A stretch of DNA of 64,000 nucleotides from Caldicellulosiruptor morganii (GCF_026810225.1 NZ_CP113865.1:1012001-1076000), one strand, 5' to 3'. Positions 42,868 through 53,145 are shown, numbered from the stretch's first letter. Made by a program: numbers and translations. Notes: generated from the letters alone by a model not told the origin.

Positions 42868-44751
42868 ATGGATGATTTTGTTATAGGCAATAGATACAGC
42901 GTTATTGAAAAACTGGGCAGCGGTGGTATGTCTGTTGTATACAAAGCAAAAGATAAGGTTCTCAACAGATACGTTGCTATAAAGGTACTTAGAAGCGAGT
43001 TTGCAAGTGACGAGGAGTTTTTGACAAGGTTCAGGACAGAAGCTCTGGCTGCTGCTTCACTTTCACATCCAAACATTGTTTCCATTTATGATGTTGGTGA
43101 ACAGGAAGGTATGCACTACATAATAATGGAATATGTAAATGGAAAAACTCTTAAGGAGTTTATGAAAGAAGTAGGAAGAGTTAGCACAAAAGATGCTGTG
43201 ACAATTGCAATACAGGTTTTAAGGGCACTTGACCATGCACACAAAAAAGGAATTGTCCACAGAGATATAAAACCACAAAATATACTTATTGATGAAAATG
43301 GAATAGTCAAGGTTACAGACTTTGGTATAGCACGTGCTGTTTCAACCGGTACAATCATAAATACAAACCTGACAATTGGATCTGTGCACTATTTTTCACC
43401 GGAACAAGCAAGAGGTGGATATGTGGATAACAGATCTGATTTATATTCGCTTGGTGTAGTATTGTATGAGATGTTAACGGGGGTTTTACCATTTGATGGG
43501 GATACACCCATATCAATTGCTTTAAAACACTTACAGGAGCAACCAGTTCGTCCAACACTTTATAATCCGGATATTCCACGAAGTTTAGAAGCGATTATTT
43601 TGAAAGCTTTGCAGAAGGATGTACTTATGAGATACCAATCTGCTATGGAGATGATACAGGATTTGAAAAATTCATTGGTTGATCCTGAGGGTGATTTTGT
43701 AAAGATTGAAACACATGAAAATGCTGCAACAAAACAATTTCAATTTGAACAATTGAAAACAAAGGATATGATAAAAGAGCCAGAAAAAAGGCAAAAGGTT
43801 TTTAAAAAGGATTGGGTATATGTTGTAGCTGGTGTTTTAACTGCTTTAATTATTGTTGCAATTGGCTGGCTTGTATTTTATAATGCTGTTGGAAAGAGCC
43901 TGGTACCTCCAGAGGATGATATTACCCTGCCCGACCTTGTGGGTTATTCAGTGGAGGATGCAAAAAACAAGTTAAATGAACTTGGACTCAAGTTTACAAT
44001 AGTAGAACAAAATGACCAGTCTGAAAAGGGTACGGTTGTAAATCAAGAACCAGCTGCAGGTATAAAGGTCAAGAAGGATACGACTGTAAAACTCATAGTG
44101 AGCAAAGGTCCAGAAATGGTACGTGTACCAGATGTTGTGGGACAGAATATAAAGGATGCAGAGATTGATCTTAACAATGCGGGGCTCAATGTCGAGATAA
44201 AAAGAGATTATTCTGATAAACCTGTTGACACTGTTATCTCTCAGCAGCCTGCAGCAAATGAATCTATTGAAAAAAATGGGACAGTAGTGCTGACAGTGAG
44301 CATAGGTCCAAAAATCGAAAAAGTATCTGTACCTGATGTCACTAATATGGACATAACTTCGGCAAGAGAACTTTTACAAAAAACAGGGTTGAGTGTGGGG
44401 AATATCACATACAAAGAGGTAACTGATAGGGAATCTGGGATGGTTCTGGAGCAATTTCCTTATGCAAATACAATGGTTGATAAGGGTAGCAGCGTGGATT
44501 TAATAGTTGCCAAAAGAGTTGAACAGAAAAATACTGCCAAGATTGTCATTAAAACAGTCATTCTGCCCGCTGATTTAAGTGAAGCAAATGTAAAGATTGT
44601 TGTTGTCTCCAACAATAATGAGAGTACTGTATTTGATAGAGTGGTAAAAAGAGAAGAGACTCCTCTACAGGTTAAGGTACCAATAACAGGTCCTTCAACT
44701 ATCAGAATGTATATAAATGACCAACTTTCGTCGGAGGAGATGGTGGAATAA
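42868..44751 (+). CDS. prkC: PASTA-domain Ser/Thr protein kinase
   Basis: A membrane kinase that senses cell-wall fragments through extracellular PASTA repeats. Kinase motifs: LGSGGMSVVYKA (~13-24), VAIKVL with the ATP-binding Lys, HRDIKPQNIL (~132-141) and DFGIAR. A single membrane helix (VYVVAGVLTALIIVAIGWLVFY) is near residue 320, followed by three PASTA repeats beginning at DLVGYSVEDAK, DVVGQNIKDAE and DVTNMDITSAR. A ~60-residue C-terminal part follows. 627 residues. Regulates growth or dormancy in relatives; targets here are not known. Gene order stp-prkC-rsgA is conserved. Confidence 0.96.
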   Translation: MDDFVIGNRYSVIEKLGSGGMSVVYKAKDKVLNRYVAIKVLRSEFASDEEFLTRFRTEALAAASLSHPNIVSIYDVGEQEGMHYIIMEYVNGKTLKEFMKEVGRVSTKDAVTIAIQVLRALDHAHKKGIVHRDIKPQNILIDENGIVKVTDFGIARAVSTGTIINTNLTIGSVHYFSPEQARGGYVDNRSDLYSLGVVLYEMLTGVLPFDGDTPISIALKHLQEQPVRPTLYNPDIPRSLEAIILKALQKDVLMRYQSAMEMIQDLKNSLVDPEGDFVKIETHENAATKQFQFEQLKTKDMIKEPEKRQKVFKKDWVYVVAGVLTALIIVAIGWLVFYNAVGKSLVPPEDDITLPDLVGYSVEDAKNKLNELGLKFTIVEQNDQSEKGTVVNQEPAAGIKVKKDTTVKLIVSKGPEMVRVPDVVGQNIKDAEIDLNNAGLNVEIKRDYSDKPVDTVISQQPAANESIEKNGTVVLTVSIGPKIEKVSVPDVTNMDITSARELLQKTGLSVGNITYKEVTDRESGMVLEQFPYANTMVDKGSSVDLIVAKRVEQKNTAKIVIKTVILPADLSEANVKIVVVSNNNESTVFDRVVKREETPLQVKVPITGPSTIRMYINDQLSSEEMVE

Positions 44752-44753
44752 CC

Positions 44754-45626
44754 ATGGAGATAAATGGTGTAATTGCAAAGGTAATTGCTGGTTTTTACTA
44801 TGTATATGATCACAGCGGAAATATTTATGAATGCAGAGCACGGGGTATATTCAGGAAAGAAGAGATAACGCCACTTGTCGGTGATCATGTAACAGTTGTA
44901 GAAAAGGCAAAGGATACTTATGTTATAGACAAAATACATCCGCGGAGAAACCAGCTTATAAGACCGCCTGTTGCAAATGTAGATATTGCGATTGTTGTAG
45001 TGGCTTCGGTCTCACCTGAGGTTTCGCTTATTGCACTTGACAAACTGCTTGTAAATGTTTTGAAGGAAAAGGTAAAACCTCTCATTTGTGTTAATAAAAT
45101 TGACCTTGATGGTGGCAGGACATTTGAAATTATAAAGAATCAGTACAGTATATTTGATATAGTAGGAGTGTCTGCAAAAACAGGAGAGGGTATTGAGGAG
45201 TTAAAACAAAAAATCAATGGCAAAATATCAGTTTTTGCAGGACAATCGGGTGTGGGAAAGACTTCTATTCTGAACTGCCTGATACCAGGTTTGAATCTTA
45301 AAGTTGGAGAAATTTCAAAGAAGATTGAGAGAGGAAGACACACAACAAGGGTTGTTGAGCTTTTGCGAGCAGGTGAAGATACATATATAGCAGACACCCC
45401 GGGTTTTAGCTCTATTGAGATTATGGGAATACTTCGAGATGAGCTAAAATATTACTATCCGGAGTTTTACGATCATGAGAATTGTAAATTTCCGGGATGT
45501 AATCATATTTTCGAACCCGAGTGTGGTGTGAAAGCAGCAGTAAATGCAAGAATGATAAATTTTGAGAGATATGAACGCTACAAGGAGATATTTATGCAAC
45601 TTCCTGCAAAAAAAGAGTATGATTGA
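44754..45626 (+). CDS. rsgA: Ribosome small subunit-dependent GTPase RsgA
   Basis: A circularly permuted GTPase that checks maturation of the 30S subunit. After an OB domain, the GTPase motifs come in permuted order: NKIDL (G4, ~119), GQSGVGKTS (G1, ~164) and DTPGFSS (G3, ~214). The zinc-finger tail has C-x5-C-x-H-x5-C in NCKFPGCNHIFEPECGV. 290 residues. It starts 2 bp after the kinase, which is known to phosphorylate CpgA/RsgA in Bacillus. Confidence 0.96.
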   Translation: MEINGVIAKVIAGFYYVYDHSGNIYECRARGIFRKEEITPLVGDHVTVVEKAKDTYVIDKIHPRRNQLIRPPVANVDIAIVVVASVSPEVSLIALDKLLVNVLKEKVKPLICVNKIDLDGGRTFEIIKNQYSIFDIVGVSAKTGEGIEELKQKINGKISVFAGQSGVGKTSILNCLIPGLNLKVGEISKKIERGRHTTRVVELLRAGEDTYIADTPGFSSIEIMGILRDELKYYYPEFYDHENCKFPGCNHIFEPECGVKAAVNARMINFERYERYKEIFMQLPAKKEYD

Positions 45627-45656
45627 TATATTGGCTTCAAAAGGGAGGATTTTAAG

Positions 45657-46325
45657 GTGGCTGTAAAAATTGCACCATCAATATTATCGGCTGACTTTTC
45701 AGATTTAAAAAATGAAGTTAAAAAACTTGAAGAAAGTGGAGCAGATCTGGTACACATAGATGTTATGGATGGGAATTTTGTAGAAAATATTACCATTGGT
45801 GCTCCGGTTATAAAAGCTTTGCGAAAACATACAAATCTTTTTTTTGATGTTCATTTGATGATATTGAATCCGGAAAGACATATCGAGAAGTTTGTGAAAA
45901 GCGGTGCAGATAATATTACAGTCCATGCAGAAACAACTTATCACCTGGATGCTTTGATAAATAAAATCAAAAGTTTTGGAAAAAAAGCAAGCGTTGCAAT
46001 AAATCCTGCCACTCCAGTTTGTCTTATAGAAAATGTACTTGGGATGGTTGATATGGTTCTGGTTATGACTGTAAATCCCGGTTATGGTGGACAGAAGTTC
46101 ATTGATTATACTTTAGAAAAAATTCGGAATCTATCAGAGTTGAGAGAAAGAAAAGGTTACAGGTTTGAGATAGAGGTTGACGGTGGTATAAATGAACAAA
46201 CGGTTGTAGAATGCGTAAAAGCAGGAGCAAGTGTAATTATCGCAGGATCGTATGTCTTTGACAGCGTTGATGTAAAAGAGGCAATAAAAAAATTGAAAAA
46301 GTCAGTGGAAAAATTGAATGAATAA
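45657..46325 (+). CDS. rpe: Ribulose-phosphate 3-epimerase
   Basis: Interconverts ribulose and xylulose 5-phosphate in the pentose phosphate pathway. A TIM barrel of 222 residues with APSILSADF (residues ~6-14), HIDVMDGNFV (~34-43), FDVHLMI, VNPGYGGQKF and VDGGINEQT, covering the metal- and phosphate-binding residues. The start is GTG at 45657 behind GGGAGG. It ends the stp-prkC-rsgA run, as in Bacillus. Confidence 0.97.
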   Translation: MAVKIAPSILSADFSDLKNEVKKLEESGADLVHIDVMDGNFVENITIGAPVIKALRKHTNLFFDVHLMILNPERHIEKFVKSGADNITVHAETTYHLDALINKIKSFGKKASVAINPATPVCLIENVLGMVDMVLVMTVNPGYGGQKFIDYTLEKIRNLSELRERKGYRFEIEVDGGINEQTVVECVKAGASVIIAGSYVFDSVDVKEAIKKLKKSVEKLNE

Positions 46326-46337
46326 TTTTTGTGATTC

Positions 46338-46367
46338 TTGTTAAAATAGATTTAAGTATGCTATAAT
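46338..46367 (+). promoter_or_regulatory. Promoter of the rimP-nusA-infB operon
   Basis: TTGTTA (46338-46343), an 18-nt spacer and TATAAT (46362-46367) with an extended TGC just before. The start near 46374 gives a ~100-nt leader. A second TTGACA at 46385-46390 has no partner -10. Confidence 0.7.
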
Positions 46368-46405
46368 ATATACAATCAGTTTTGTTGACATAAAGTAAAT
46401 TAGCA

Positions 46406-46430
46406 AAAGAGTGGGTGTCCCCCACTCTTT
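46406..46430 (+). promoter_or_regulatory. Leader hairpin ahead of rimP
   Basis: AAAGAGTGGG (46406-46415) pairs perfectly with CCCACTCTTT (46421-46430) around TGTCC. It lies in the transcribed leader between the promoter and rimP; the following AATGTTGTTT is too weak for a standard terminator. It may be an attenuator or a processing or protection element of the nusA operon. Confidence 0.6.
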
Positions 46431-46474
46431 AATGTTGTTTAAGAGAGAATTTTTTGTGAAAGGAATGATTGGGT

Positions 46475-46930
46475 ATGTCCAAAGTGGTTAAAAAGGTTGA
46501 AGAACTTGTAAGACCTATTTTGGAAAAATACGGTTTTGATCTGGTGGATATTGAATTCAAAAAGGAAGGCAAGAGTCACTTTTTAAGAGTTTATATAGAC
46601 AAACCTGGTGGAATTACAATCGATGATTGTCAGCTTGTAAGTGAGGAGTTGTCTGATAAATTAGATATTGCTGATCCTATACCTTTTAGTTATTATTTAG
46701 AAGTTTCATCACCGGGCGTAGACAGACCGCTTGTAAACGAGAAAGCTTTTATAAGAAATAAAGGAAGACTGGTTGATGTTTTCCTCAAACAGCCTTTTAT
46801 GAAAACTACCAAGCTCACCGGTGAGCTTGTAGAAAAAAAAGAGGAAAATCTTATAATAATGGTAGACGGTGAAAATATTTCTATACCTTTTGAGAATATA
46901 AAAAAAGTGAAACTTACAATAAGATTTTAA
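46475..46930 (+). CDS. rimP: Ribosome maturation factor RimP
   Basis: RimP (151 residues) helps early 30S subunit assembly. The N-terminal domain has VEELVRPILEKYGFDLVDIE and LRVYIDKPGGITIDDCQLVS, ending YYLEVSSPGVDRPL, a signature of the family. The C-terminal SH3-like domain ends IPFENIKKVKL. The ATG at 46475 is 10 nt after AGGA. First gene of the nusA operon. Confidence 0.95.
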   Translation: MSKVVKKVEELVRPILEKYGFDLVDIEFKKEGKSHFLRVYIDKPGGITIDDCQLVSEELSDKLDIADPIPFSYYLEVSSPGVDRPLVNEKAFIRNKGRLVDVFLKQPFMKTTKLTGELVEKKEENLIIMVDGENISIPFENIKKVKLTIRF

Positions 46931-46955
46931 AAAACAAAGGGGGCTTTTAATAAAA

Positions 46956-48026
46956 ATGGCAAAAAAAGTTGCAACCACAGATTTTCAGGAGCTATTTTCT
47001 GCAATTGATGAGCTTGAGAGAGAGTATAAAATCGAAAGAGAGTATATTTATTCTGTTTTAGAATCAGCTCTTTTAACTGCTTACAAACAGGTAAGAGGGA
47101 TAAAGGATAAGAACCTTTCAAATGTGAAGGTTTCAATTGACCCTGAAAAGGGTGATGTGAAGATTTTTGAGTACAAGAAAGTAGTGGAAAATGTAAAAGA
47201 TAGAAGAAATGAAATTTCATTGGAAGATGCGCGAAAGATTGATAAACGATATCAGGTGGGTGACGTTGTTGCAATCGAGGTTCCAATTTCTGATTTTAGC
47301 CGGAAAGCTGCAATGACAGTAAGGCAAACAGTTATAGGCAAGATAAGAGAAAAGAAGAGAAATATAATATTTGAAGATTATTCAGCTAAGATTGACAATA
47401 TTGTAACGGGAGTTATTCAGAGAATAGATAAGAAAAATGTTATTGTTGAAATAGAAGGTGGAAAAGTTGAAGCAATACTTCCAATGGAAGAGCAAATTCC
47501 GGGTGAAGAGTATAAGCCCGGGACAATGATGAAGTTTTATCTTGTAGATGTAAAGATTCCACCAAAAGAAAAGGAGCCCATAGTTTATCTTTCAAGAACG
47601 CATCCCAATTTGATCAGAAGGCTAATGGAAAATGAAGTACCGGAGATTCAGGAAGGTATAATAGAAATAAAAGCAATTGCAAGAGAAGCCGGGTCAAGGT
47701 CAAAAGTAGCAGTTTATTCTAATAGCTCAAGGATTGATCCTATCGGTGCATGTGTTGGCGAAAAGGGAATAAGGATTCAAAATGTGCTGAAACATCTTGG
47801 AAATGAAAAAATTGATATAGTGAAATGGAGCAACGACATAGGAGAGTTTATTAAAAATGCGCTCAGCCCTGCGGAAGTTGTCCATATTGATTTGAATCTG
47901 GTTGAGAAAAAGGCTTTTGTCCTTGTACCAAACGACCAGTTATCTCTTGCTATTGGGAAAGGCGGACAGAATGCTCGGCTTACCGCAAAACTAACTGGTT
48001 GGAAAATAGACATAAAGGGTAAATAA
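46956..48026 (+). CDS. nusA: Transcription termination/antitermination protein NusA
   Basis: NusA binds RNA polymerase and modulates pausing, termination and antitermination. Its N-terminal domain starts FSAIDELEREYKIEREYIYS, an S1 domain lies around residues 135-200 (FEDYSAKIDNIVTGVIQRID), and two KH domains follow (GSRSKVAVYSN, DPIGACVGEKGIRIQNV, and IGKGGQNARLTAKLTGW). The 356-residue length is the short Gram-positive form without the acidic repeats. Confidence 0.97.
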   Translation: MAKKVATTDFQELFSAIDELEREYKIEREYIYSVLESALLTAYKQVRGIKDKNLSNVKVSIDPEKGDVKIFEYKKVVENVKDRRNEISLEDARKIDKRYQVGDVVAIEVPISDFSRKAAMTVRQTVIGKIREKKRNIIFEDYSAKIDNIVTGVIQRIDKKNVIVEIEGGKVEAILPMEEQIPGEEYKPGTMMKFYLVDVKIPPKEKEPIVYLSRTHPNLIRRLMENEVPEIQEGIIEIKAIAREAGSRSKVAVYSNSSRIDPIGACVGEKGIRIQNVLKHLGNEKIDIVKWSNDIGEFIKNALSPAEVVHIDLNLVEKKAFVLVPNDQLSLAIGKGGQNARLTAKLTGWKIDIKGK

Positions 48027-48045
48027 AATAAGTAGGTGACAAACT

Positions 48046-48315
48046 GTGCAAAAGTATATCCCGAACAGGAAATGTGTTGGTTGTCAGGAAGTAAAACCTA
48101 AAAACCAGCTTTTGAGAATTGCAAAAAATGACAGGGGAGTTTTCATAGATGAAAAACAAAGGTTGCCGGGAAGGGGAGCATATCTTTGTAAAAAAGCAGA
48201 GTGTTTGCATCTTGCGAAGAAGAAAAAAGGACTTGAGAGGTCTTTAAAGGTTACCATACCAAAGGAGTTTTATGATTTGCTTGATAAGTTTTTTGCTGAA
48301 AATTATAAAAATTAA
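48046..48315 (+). CDS. rnpM: YlxR family protein (RNase P modulator RnpM)
   Basis: An 89-residue YlxR/DUF448 protein. YlxR was recently reported in Bacillus as RnpM, which binds the RNase P RNA and affects its activity. The core [20 protein letters not shown] and the [13 protein letters not shown] segment with conserved Cys are visible. The start is GTG at 48046. The ribosomal L7Ae-like YlxQ gene normally next to it is absent; infB follows at 14 bp. Confidence 0.9.
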   Translation: MQKYIPNRKCVGCQEVKPKNQLLRIAKNDRGVFIDEKQRLPGRGAYLCKKAECLHLAKKKKGLERSLKVTIPKEFYDLLDKFFAENYKN

Positions 48316-48329
48316 GCGGAGGTGTCAGA

Positions 48330-50903
48330 ATGACGAATAAGCTCAGGATATATGAATTTGCAAAGCTTTTAGAAATTCAAAACAAAGATTTAATGGAGAT
48401 ACTTAACAGGTTAAACATTGAACATAAAAATCATATGAGTGCTCTGGAGGAAAATGATATCAATCTGGTTTTAGAATATATATTGCAAGAAAAAGATAAA
48501 GAACAGGTCGAAAAAAGAAAAAGAGAAAGAGTATCAGTTCATAAAGAAACCAGCATACCAGAAAAGGAACAAAGAGCTCAGGAACATAAAAAGAGTCAGC
48601 GACAAGGTGAAAGAATGCCTTATCCTCATGATAGAAAAACTGAACCAAGGACTGCCCAGAAATCTCAGCAAGAGGGCAGACAGAAATTTGATAGAAATAG
48701 AAGAGAAAGGACTCAGGCAAATATAGTCCAAAGAGAAAGTGCTGCAGGTATTGAAAAAAAGGAGAAAAAAGCTACTGTTGATGATCAAAAGGTGATTGAA
48801 GCGCTTATGCAGGAGCCAGAAAAGAAACAGGTTGTGAAACCCAAATATGAGATTTCAAAAGAACAGAAGATAGAGAAAAAGTATCAGGATAAAACTGCTG
48901 TTAAGCAAAAATCTGAAAAGGCTGTAAAGCACAAAAAACAGCTATTTCATGTTGAAGAGCTTATACACGAAGAGGCTCCGGTTAATAGAGAAGAGCTTGA
49001 GAAAGTTGATAAAGAAGTAGAAGACACTTTACTGGAAGAAGAATTTTTACAGGAAAAGCACGTAAGACGTGGTAGAAAAGAAAAACCCAAGAAGAAGTCA
49101 AAAGAACAAAAAGAAGTACTGAGACTCCAGACCAAGACTGTGCAAGAAGAAAAGAAAGAGGAGATTGTAAAAATTCCGGAAAAGATAACCGTTGGTGAGT
49201 TTGCAAACCTTATAAGTAGGCCTGCTGCTGAGATTATTAAAAAACTGATAATGCTTGGGATTATGGCAAATATCAATCAGGAGATAGATTATGATGTTGC
49301 AGCCTTGATTGCAGAGGATTACGGGTTTAAGGTTGAAAAAGAGATAATAAAGAGTGAAGAGGAGATACTTTTGGAGGACCAGGAAGATCCACCAGAATCA
49401 CTGCAACCGCAACCACCCGTTGTAGTTGTAATGGGACATGTTGACCATGGGAAAACATCACTTCTTGATGCTATACGAAAGACAAATGTGACAGAAAAAG
49501 AGGCAGGGGGTATCACGCAACATATTGGTGCATCTGTTGTGGAAGTAAACGGCAGAAAAATTACTTTTTTGGACACACCCGGGCATGAAGCTTTTACTGC
49601 TATGAGGGCTCGTGGTGCACAGGTGACTGATATTGCAGTGCTGGTTGTTGCAGCAGATGATGGTGTTATGCCGCAGACAGTTGAAGCAATAAATCACGCA
49701 AAAGCAGCAAACGTGACAATTATAGTTGCTATAAACAAGATTGACAAACCGGAAGCAAATCCAGAGAGAGTAAAACAACAACTTTCTGAATACGGTCTTA
49801 TACCGGAGGAATGGGGTGGAGATACTGTATTTGTAAATGTCTCTGCTAAAAAGAAAATAGGTATAGACCATTTGCTGGAAATGATTCTGCTTGTTGCAGA
49901 TTTGCTTGAACTCAAAGCAAATCCAAACAGACCTGCACGCGGTAGAGTAATAGAAGCCAAGCTTGATAAAGGACGAGGACCTGTTGCTACAGTTTTGGTT
50001 CAAAAGGGTACACTCAGAGTAGGAGATTATGTTGTTGTTGGTAATACATGGGGAAAGGTCAGAGCAATGATTGATGACAAAGGACAGAGAATCAAAGAGG
50101 CCGGTCCTTCTATGCCTGTTGAAATTTTAGGGCTTGAAGATGTTCCAACTGCGGGTGATGAACTGGTTTGTGTGAAAGATGAAAAAACAGCAAAAATGGT
50201 TGCTCAAATCCGCCAGGACAAACTTAAAGAGGAGAAGATGCAGCAGTCAAGGGTTTCGCTTGAGGAGCTATTTGAGAGGATTCAGAAAGGGCAGCTAAAA
50301 GAGCTCAGAGTTATAATAAAAGCAGATGTTCAGGGTTCGGTAGAAGCATTAAAATCTGCTATTGAAAAACTTTCAAATGAACAGGTGACAGTAAAGGTTA
50401 TTCATGCTGCTGTTGGAGCGATTACAGAATCAGACGTTACACTGGCTTCTGCCTCAGATGCAATAATTATTGGATTCAATGTAAGACCAGAAGTGGGTGC
50501 TATGTCTTTGGCTGAAAAAGAAAAGGTTGACATCAGGATGTATAGAATCATATATGATGTTATAAATGACATAGAAGCAGCAATGAAAGGTCTTTTGGAA
50601 CCTGTATATAAAGAAGTAGTGATTGGTCATGCTGAGGTAAGACAGATATTCAAATCATCATCTGTTGGAACTATTGCTGGCTGTTATGTTTTGGATGGCA
50701 AAATAACAAGGACTTCCAATGCACGAATCATCAGAGATGGTGTGGTTGTTTATGAAGGTAAACTTGCTTCGCTTAAAAGATTTAAAGATGATGTAAGAGA
50801 GGTTGCAGCCGGTTATGAATGTGGTATGACCTTTGAAAAGTTCAACGATATAAAAGAAGGAGATATTGTTGAAGCATATGAAATGCAAAAGGTGGAAAGC
50901 TAA
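48330..50903 (+). CDS. infB: Translation initiation factor IF-2
   Basis: IF-2 (857 residues) brings initiator fMet-tRNA to the 30S subunit. The N-terminal IF2-N helix ([22 protein letters not shown]) is followed by a long charged, low-complexity linker of ~200 residues and a second IF2-N-like domain ([18 protein letters not shown]). The GTPase domain has [12 protein letters not shown] (~369), DTPGHEAF and NKIDKPEA, followed by the OB and fMet-binding domains ([32 protein letters not shown]). ATG at 48330. Confidence 0.98.
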   Translation: MTNKLRIYEFAKLLEIQNKDLMEILNRLNIEHKNHMSALEENDINLVLEYILQEKDKEQVEKRKRERVSVHKETSIPEKEQRAQEHKKSQRQGERMPYPHDRKTEPRTAQKSQQEGRQKFDRNRRERTQANIVQRESAAGIEKKEKKATVDDQKVIEALMQEPEKKQVVKPKYEISKEQKIEKKYQDKTAVKQKSEKAVKHKKQLFHVEELIHEEAPVNREELEKVDKEVEDTLLEEEFLQEKHVRRGRKEKPKKKSKEQKEVLRLQTKTVQEEKKEEIVKIPEKITVGEFANLISRPAAEIIKKLIMLGIMANINQEIDYDVAALIAEDYGFKVEKEIIKSEEEILLEDQEDPPESLQPQPPVVVVMGHVDHGKTSLLDAIRKTNVTEKEAGGITQHIGASVVEVNGRKITFLDTPGHEAFTAMRARGAQVTDIAVLVVAADDGVMPQTVEAINHAKAANVTIIVAINKIDKPEANPERVKQQLSEYGLIPEEWGGDTVFVNVSAKKKIGIDHLLEMILLVADLLELKANPNRPARGRVIEAKLDKGRGPVATVLVQKGTLRVGDYVVVGNTWGKVRAMIDDKGQRIKEAGPSMPVEILGLEDVPTAGDELVCVKDEKTAKMVAQIRQDKLKEEKMQQSRVSLEELFERIQKGQLKELRVIIKADVQGSVEALKSAIEKLSNEQVTVKVIHAAVGAITESDVTLASASDAIIIGFNVRPEVGAMSLAEKEKVDIRMYRIIYDVINDIEAAMKGLLEPVYKEVVIGHAEVRQIFKSSSVGTIAGCYVLDGKITRTSNARIIRDGVVVYEGKLASLKRFKDDVREVAAGYECGMTFEKFNDIKEGDIVEAYEMQKVES

Positions 50904-50927
50904 AAATTAAAGAGGTGAAATTAGAAT

Positions 50928-51332
50928 ATGCAATTTGAAAGAGCTGATAGAGTTGCCGAAGAAATAAAAAAGGAGATAAGTGATATAATTCAGCACGATT
51001 TAAAGGATCCGCGCATTTGTGCAGAGCTTATAAGCATTGTAAAGGTGAATGTGAGCAAAGATTTGAGGCATGCGAAGGTCTTTGTAAGTATCTTTGACAA
51101 AGACCAGGAAAAAATTAAAAACACTATGAAGGTTCTGGAAAATGCAAAGCCTTATATAAGAAGAGAGATTTCTCAGAGGATAAAACTGAGGTTTTCACCG
51201 GAGATATCATTTGAGCTGGATGATTCGATAGAATATGGTGCAAGAATATCACAGATTCTAAACCAATTAAACATCTCAAAGGATGAAGAAAAAATACCTG
51301 AAAATGAAAGTGAAGGTGAACAGGAAAATTGA
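50928..51332 (+). CDS. rbfA: Ribosome-binding factor A
   Basis: RbfA (134 residues) binds the 30S subunit during late 16S rRNA maturation and cold adaptation. The KH-type fold shows as ADRVAEEIKKEISDIIQ, LKDPRIC, VNVSKDLRHAKVFVSIF and RREISQRIKLRFSPEISFELDDSIEYG. A charged tail (DEEKIPENESEGEQEN) ends the protein. Its stop overlaps the nrnA start. Confidence 0.95.
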   Translation: MQFERADRVAEEIKKEISDIIQHDLKDPRICAELISIVKVNVSKDLRHAKVFVSIFDKDQEKIKNTMKVLENAKPYIRREISQRIKLRFSPEISFELDDSIEYGARISQILNQLNISKDEEKIPENESEGEQEN

Positions 51333-52285
51333 TAGAGAGCAAGATTGTAAACTGTCTTTTGAATTCAGATGGAATTGCAATTGTATCACATGAAAATCCT
51401 GACGGAGATTGTATAGGTTCTATGCTTGCGCTTTACCTTGCACTGACCAAAAAAGGGAAAAGTGTAAGGATGTTTTTGAAAAATAATATCCCCAAAAATC
51501 TTTCATTTTTGCCTGCTGTAGATAAAATTGAGATAAAAGAAAAATTGGAAGAGATGTTTGATGTTTTGGTTCTCCTTGACACTGGGGAGCTTGAAAGAAC
51601 AGGCATTAAGAATATTCAAAACTGTTATAAAAAGCTTATTAATATTGATCATCATATAACAAGTGAAGGAATAGGAGATTACTATTATATAAACTCATCG
51701 GCTGCAGCAACCGGTGAGATAATATACCAGCTGGTAAAGCTTATGGGTATTGATAGTGATAAAGACATAGCAACCTGTCTTTATACAAGTATTTTTACCG
51801 ATACAGGTGGATTTAGATATTCAAACACTACATCTATAACCCACCAGATTGCAGGTGACCTGATAAATATGGGGATTGACTTTGTATACATTATCAACAG
51901 GGTATTTGAAGAGATGAGTCTTTCTAAATTTAATCTTTTGAAAGATGCTCTCCAGACTTTAGAACTTTTTGAAGACGGTAAAATAGCTTTTCTGACAATT
52001 ACAAGGCAGATGCTTGAAAAAAACAATGCTTCACGGGATGAAACAGAAAATATTATAAATTTTGCAAAGAACATTGAAGGCGTTGAAGTGGCTGCCCTGT
52101 TTATTGAAGAGGATGATAGAACAAAGGTAAGTCTTAGGTCAAAGTACTATGTGGATGTTGCAACAATTTCCAGAGAGTTTGGAGGAGGGGGTCATCCCAG
52201 GGCAGCCGGTTTTAGCATGAACAATAGTGATATAAGCCAGATCAAGAAAAGACTACTGCAAAGACTTAAAAGTGATGTGAAATGA
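51329..52285 (+). CDS. nrnA: Bifunctional oligoribonuclease / PAP phosphatase NrnA
   Basis: A 318-residue DHH/DHHA1 phosphoesterase that degrades short RNAs and 3',5'-phosphoadenosine phosphate. Metal motifs: HENPDGDCIGSMLAL (~20-34), DTGELERTG (~78-86), NIDHHITSEG (the DHH), TDTGGFRYSNT and the DHHA1 GGGGHPRAAGFS at the end. The TTG at 51329 overlaps the rbfA stop (TTGA). The rbfA-nrnA-truB order is conserved in Firmicutes. Confidence 0.95.
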   Translation: MIESKIVNCLLNSDGIAIVSHENPDGDCIGSMLALYLALTKKGKSVRMFLKNNIPKNLSFLPAVDKIEIKEKLEEMFDVLVLLDTGELERTGIKNIQNCYKKLINIDHHITSEGIGDYYYINSSAAATGEIIYQLVKLMGIDSDKDIATCLYTSIFTDTGGFRYSNTTSITHQIAGDLINMGIDFVYIINRVFEEMSLSKFNLLKDALQTLELFEDGKIAFLTITRQMLEKNNASRDETENIINFAKNIEGVEVAALFIEEDDRTKVSLRSKYYVDVATISREFGGGGHPRAAGFSMNNSDISQIKKRLLQRLKSDVK

Positions 52286-53145
52286 ACGGAGTGCTTTTAG
52301 TTGACAAACCGGTTGGTCTTACTTCGCATGATATTGTTGAGTATGTCAGAAAACTTTTCAAAACAAAAGCTGGACATGCCGGTACACTTGACCCATTTGC
52401 AACAGGACTTCTGGTACTTTTGATAGGAGAGGCAACAAAACTTTCTTCTTTTTTTATAAAAGAGAAAAAAACATATATAGCTACAATGCAATTTGGAATT
52501 AAAACAAATACACTTGACATAACCGGTAAATTATTGATGAAAAACAACATCTTTATAAAAACAGACGAAGTTGAAGATGTGTTGAAAAGTCTAAAAGGGG
52601 AAATTGAGCTTTTTGTTCCTTTGTTTTCTGCAAAGAAGGTAAAAGGTAGAAAGCTATATGAGTATGCCAGAGAAGAAATTGATATTGAAATTCCAAAGAT
52701 GAAGAGTATCATATATAATATAGAGATATTAAACTATTGCTATCCCTATCTAACCTTCAGGGTTGAATGTAGCCATGGCACATATATTAGAAGCCTGGCT
52801 GATGAAATAGCAAGAAGGCTTGGCACCATTGCTACTTTGACCATGCTAAGACGAGTTAAAAGTGGCAGATTCGATGTAAAAGACTCATTTTCGCTGGATA
52901 TTATTTCAAAAGAAGCGATAGTTTCTTTGGAAAATTTAATTTTAAATGAGATGCTTGTAAGTGACCGGGCTTTTAAAAAGGTGCTCAACGGCAATCCACT
53001 TACATTTAAGGATATAAGAGAAATAAGACAGGTTGATGAAAGTTTTGGAGAATTTTACAAAATACGACTTGACAGCATCTTAATTGTTTATCACAGAGAG
53101 GATGATAAATTTAAATATTTACTGAAGGTGGAAAATGATAGATGA
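52282..53145 (+). CDS. truB: tRNA pseudouridine(55) synthase TruB
   Basis: Makes pseudouridine at position 55 of tRNAs. It opens with MNGVLLVDKPVGLTSHDIV; the catalytic Asp is in HAGTLDPFATGLL (Asp near residue 38), followed by KTYIATMQFG and CSHGTYIRSLADEIARRLG. 287 residues. ATG overlaps the nrnA stop, and its own stop overlaps ribF, so the three genes are translationally coupled. Confidence 0.97.
   Translation: MNGVLLVDKPVGLTSHDIVEYVRKLFKTKAGHAGTLDPFATGLLVLLIGEATKLSSFFIKEKKTYIATMQFGIKTNTLDITGKLLMKNNIFIKTDEVEDVLKSLKGEIELFVPLFSAKKVKGRKLYEYAREEIDIEIPKMKSIIYNIEILNYCYPYLTFRVECSHGTYIRSLADEIARRLGTIATLTMLRRVKSGRFDVKDSFSLDIISKEAIVSLENLILNEMLVSDRAFKKVLNGNPLTFKDIREIRQVDESFGEFYKIRLDSILIVYHREDDKFKYLLKVENDR

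Noticed and set aside
49458-50003. 181-codon minus-strand frame inside infB
   Set aside because: Antisense to the conserved GTPase domain of IF-2; a shadow of its codon pattern.
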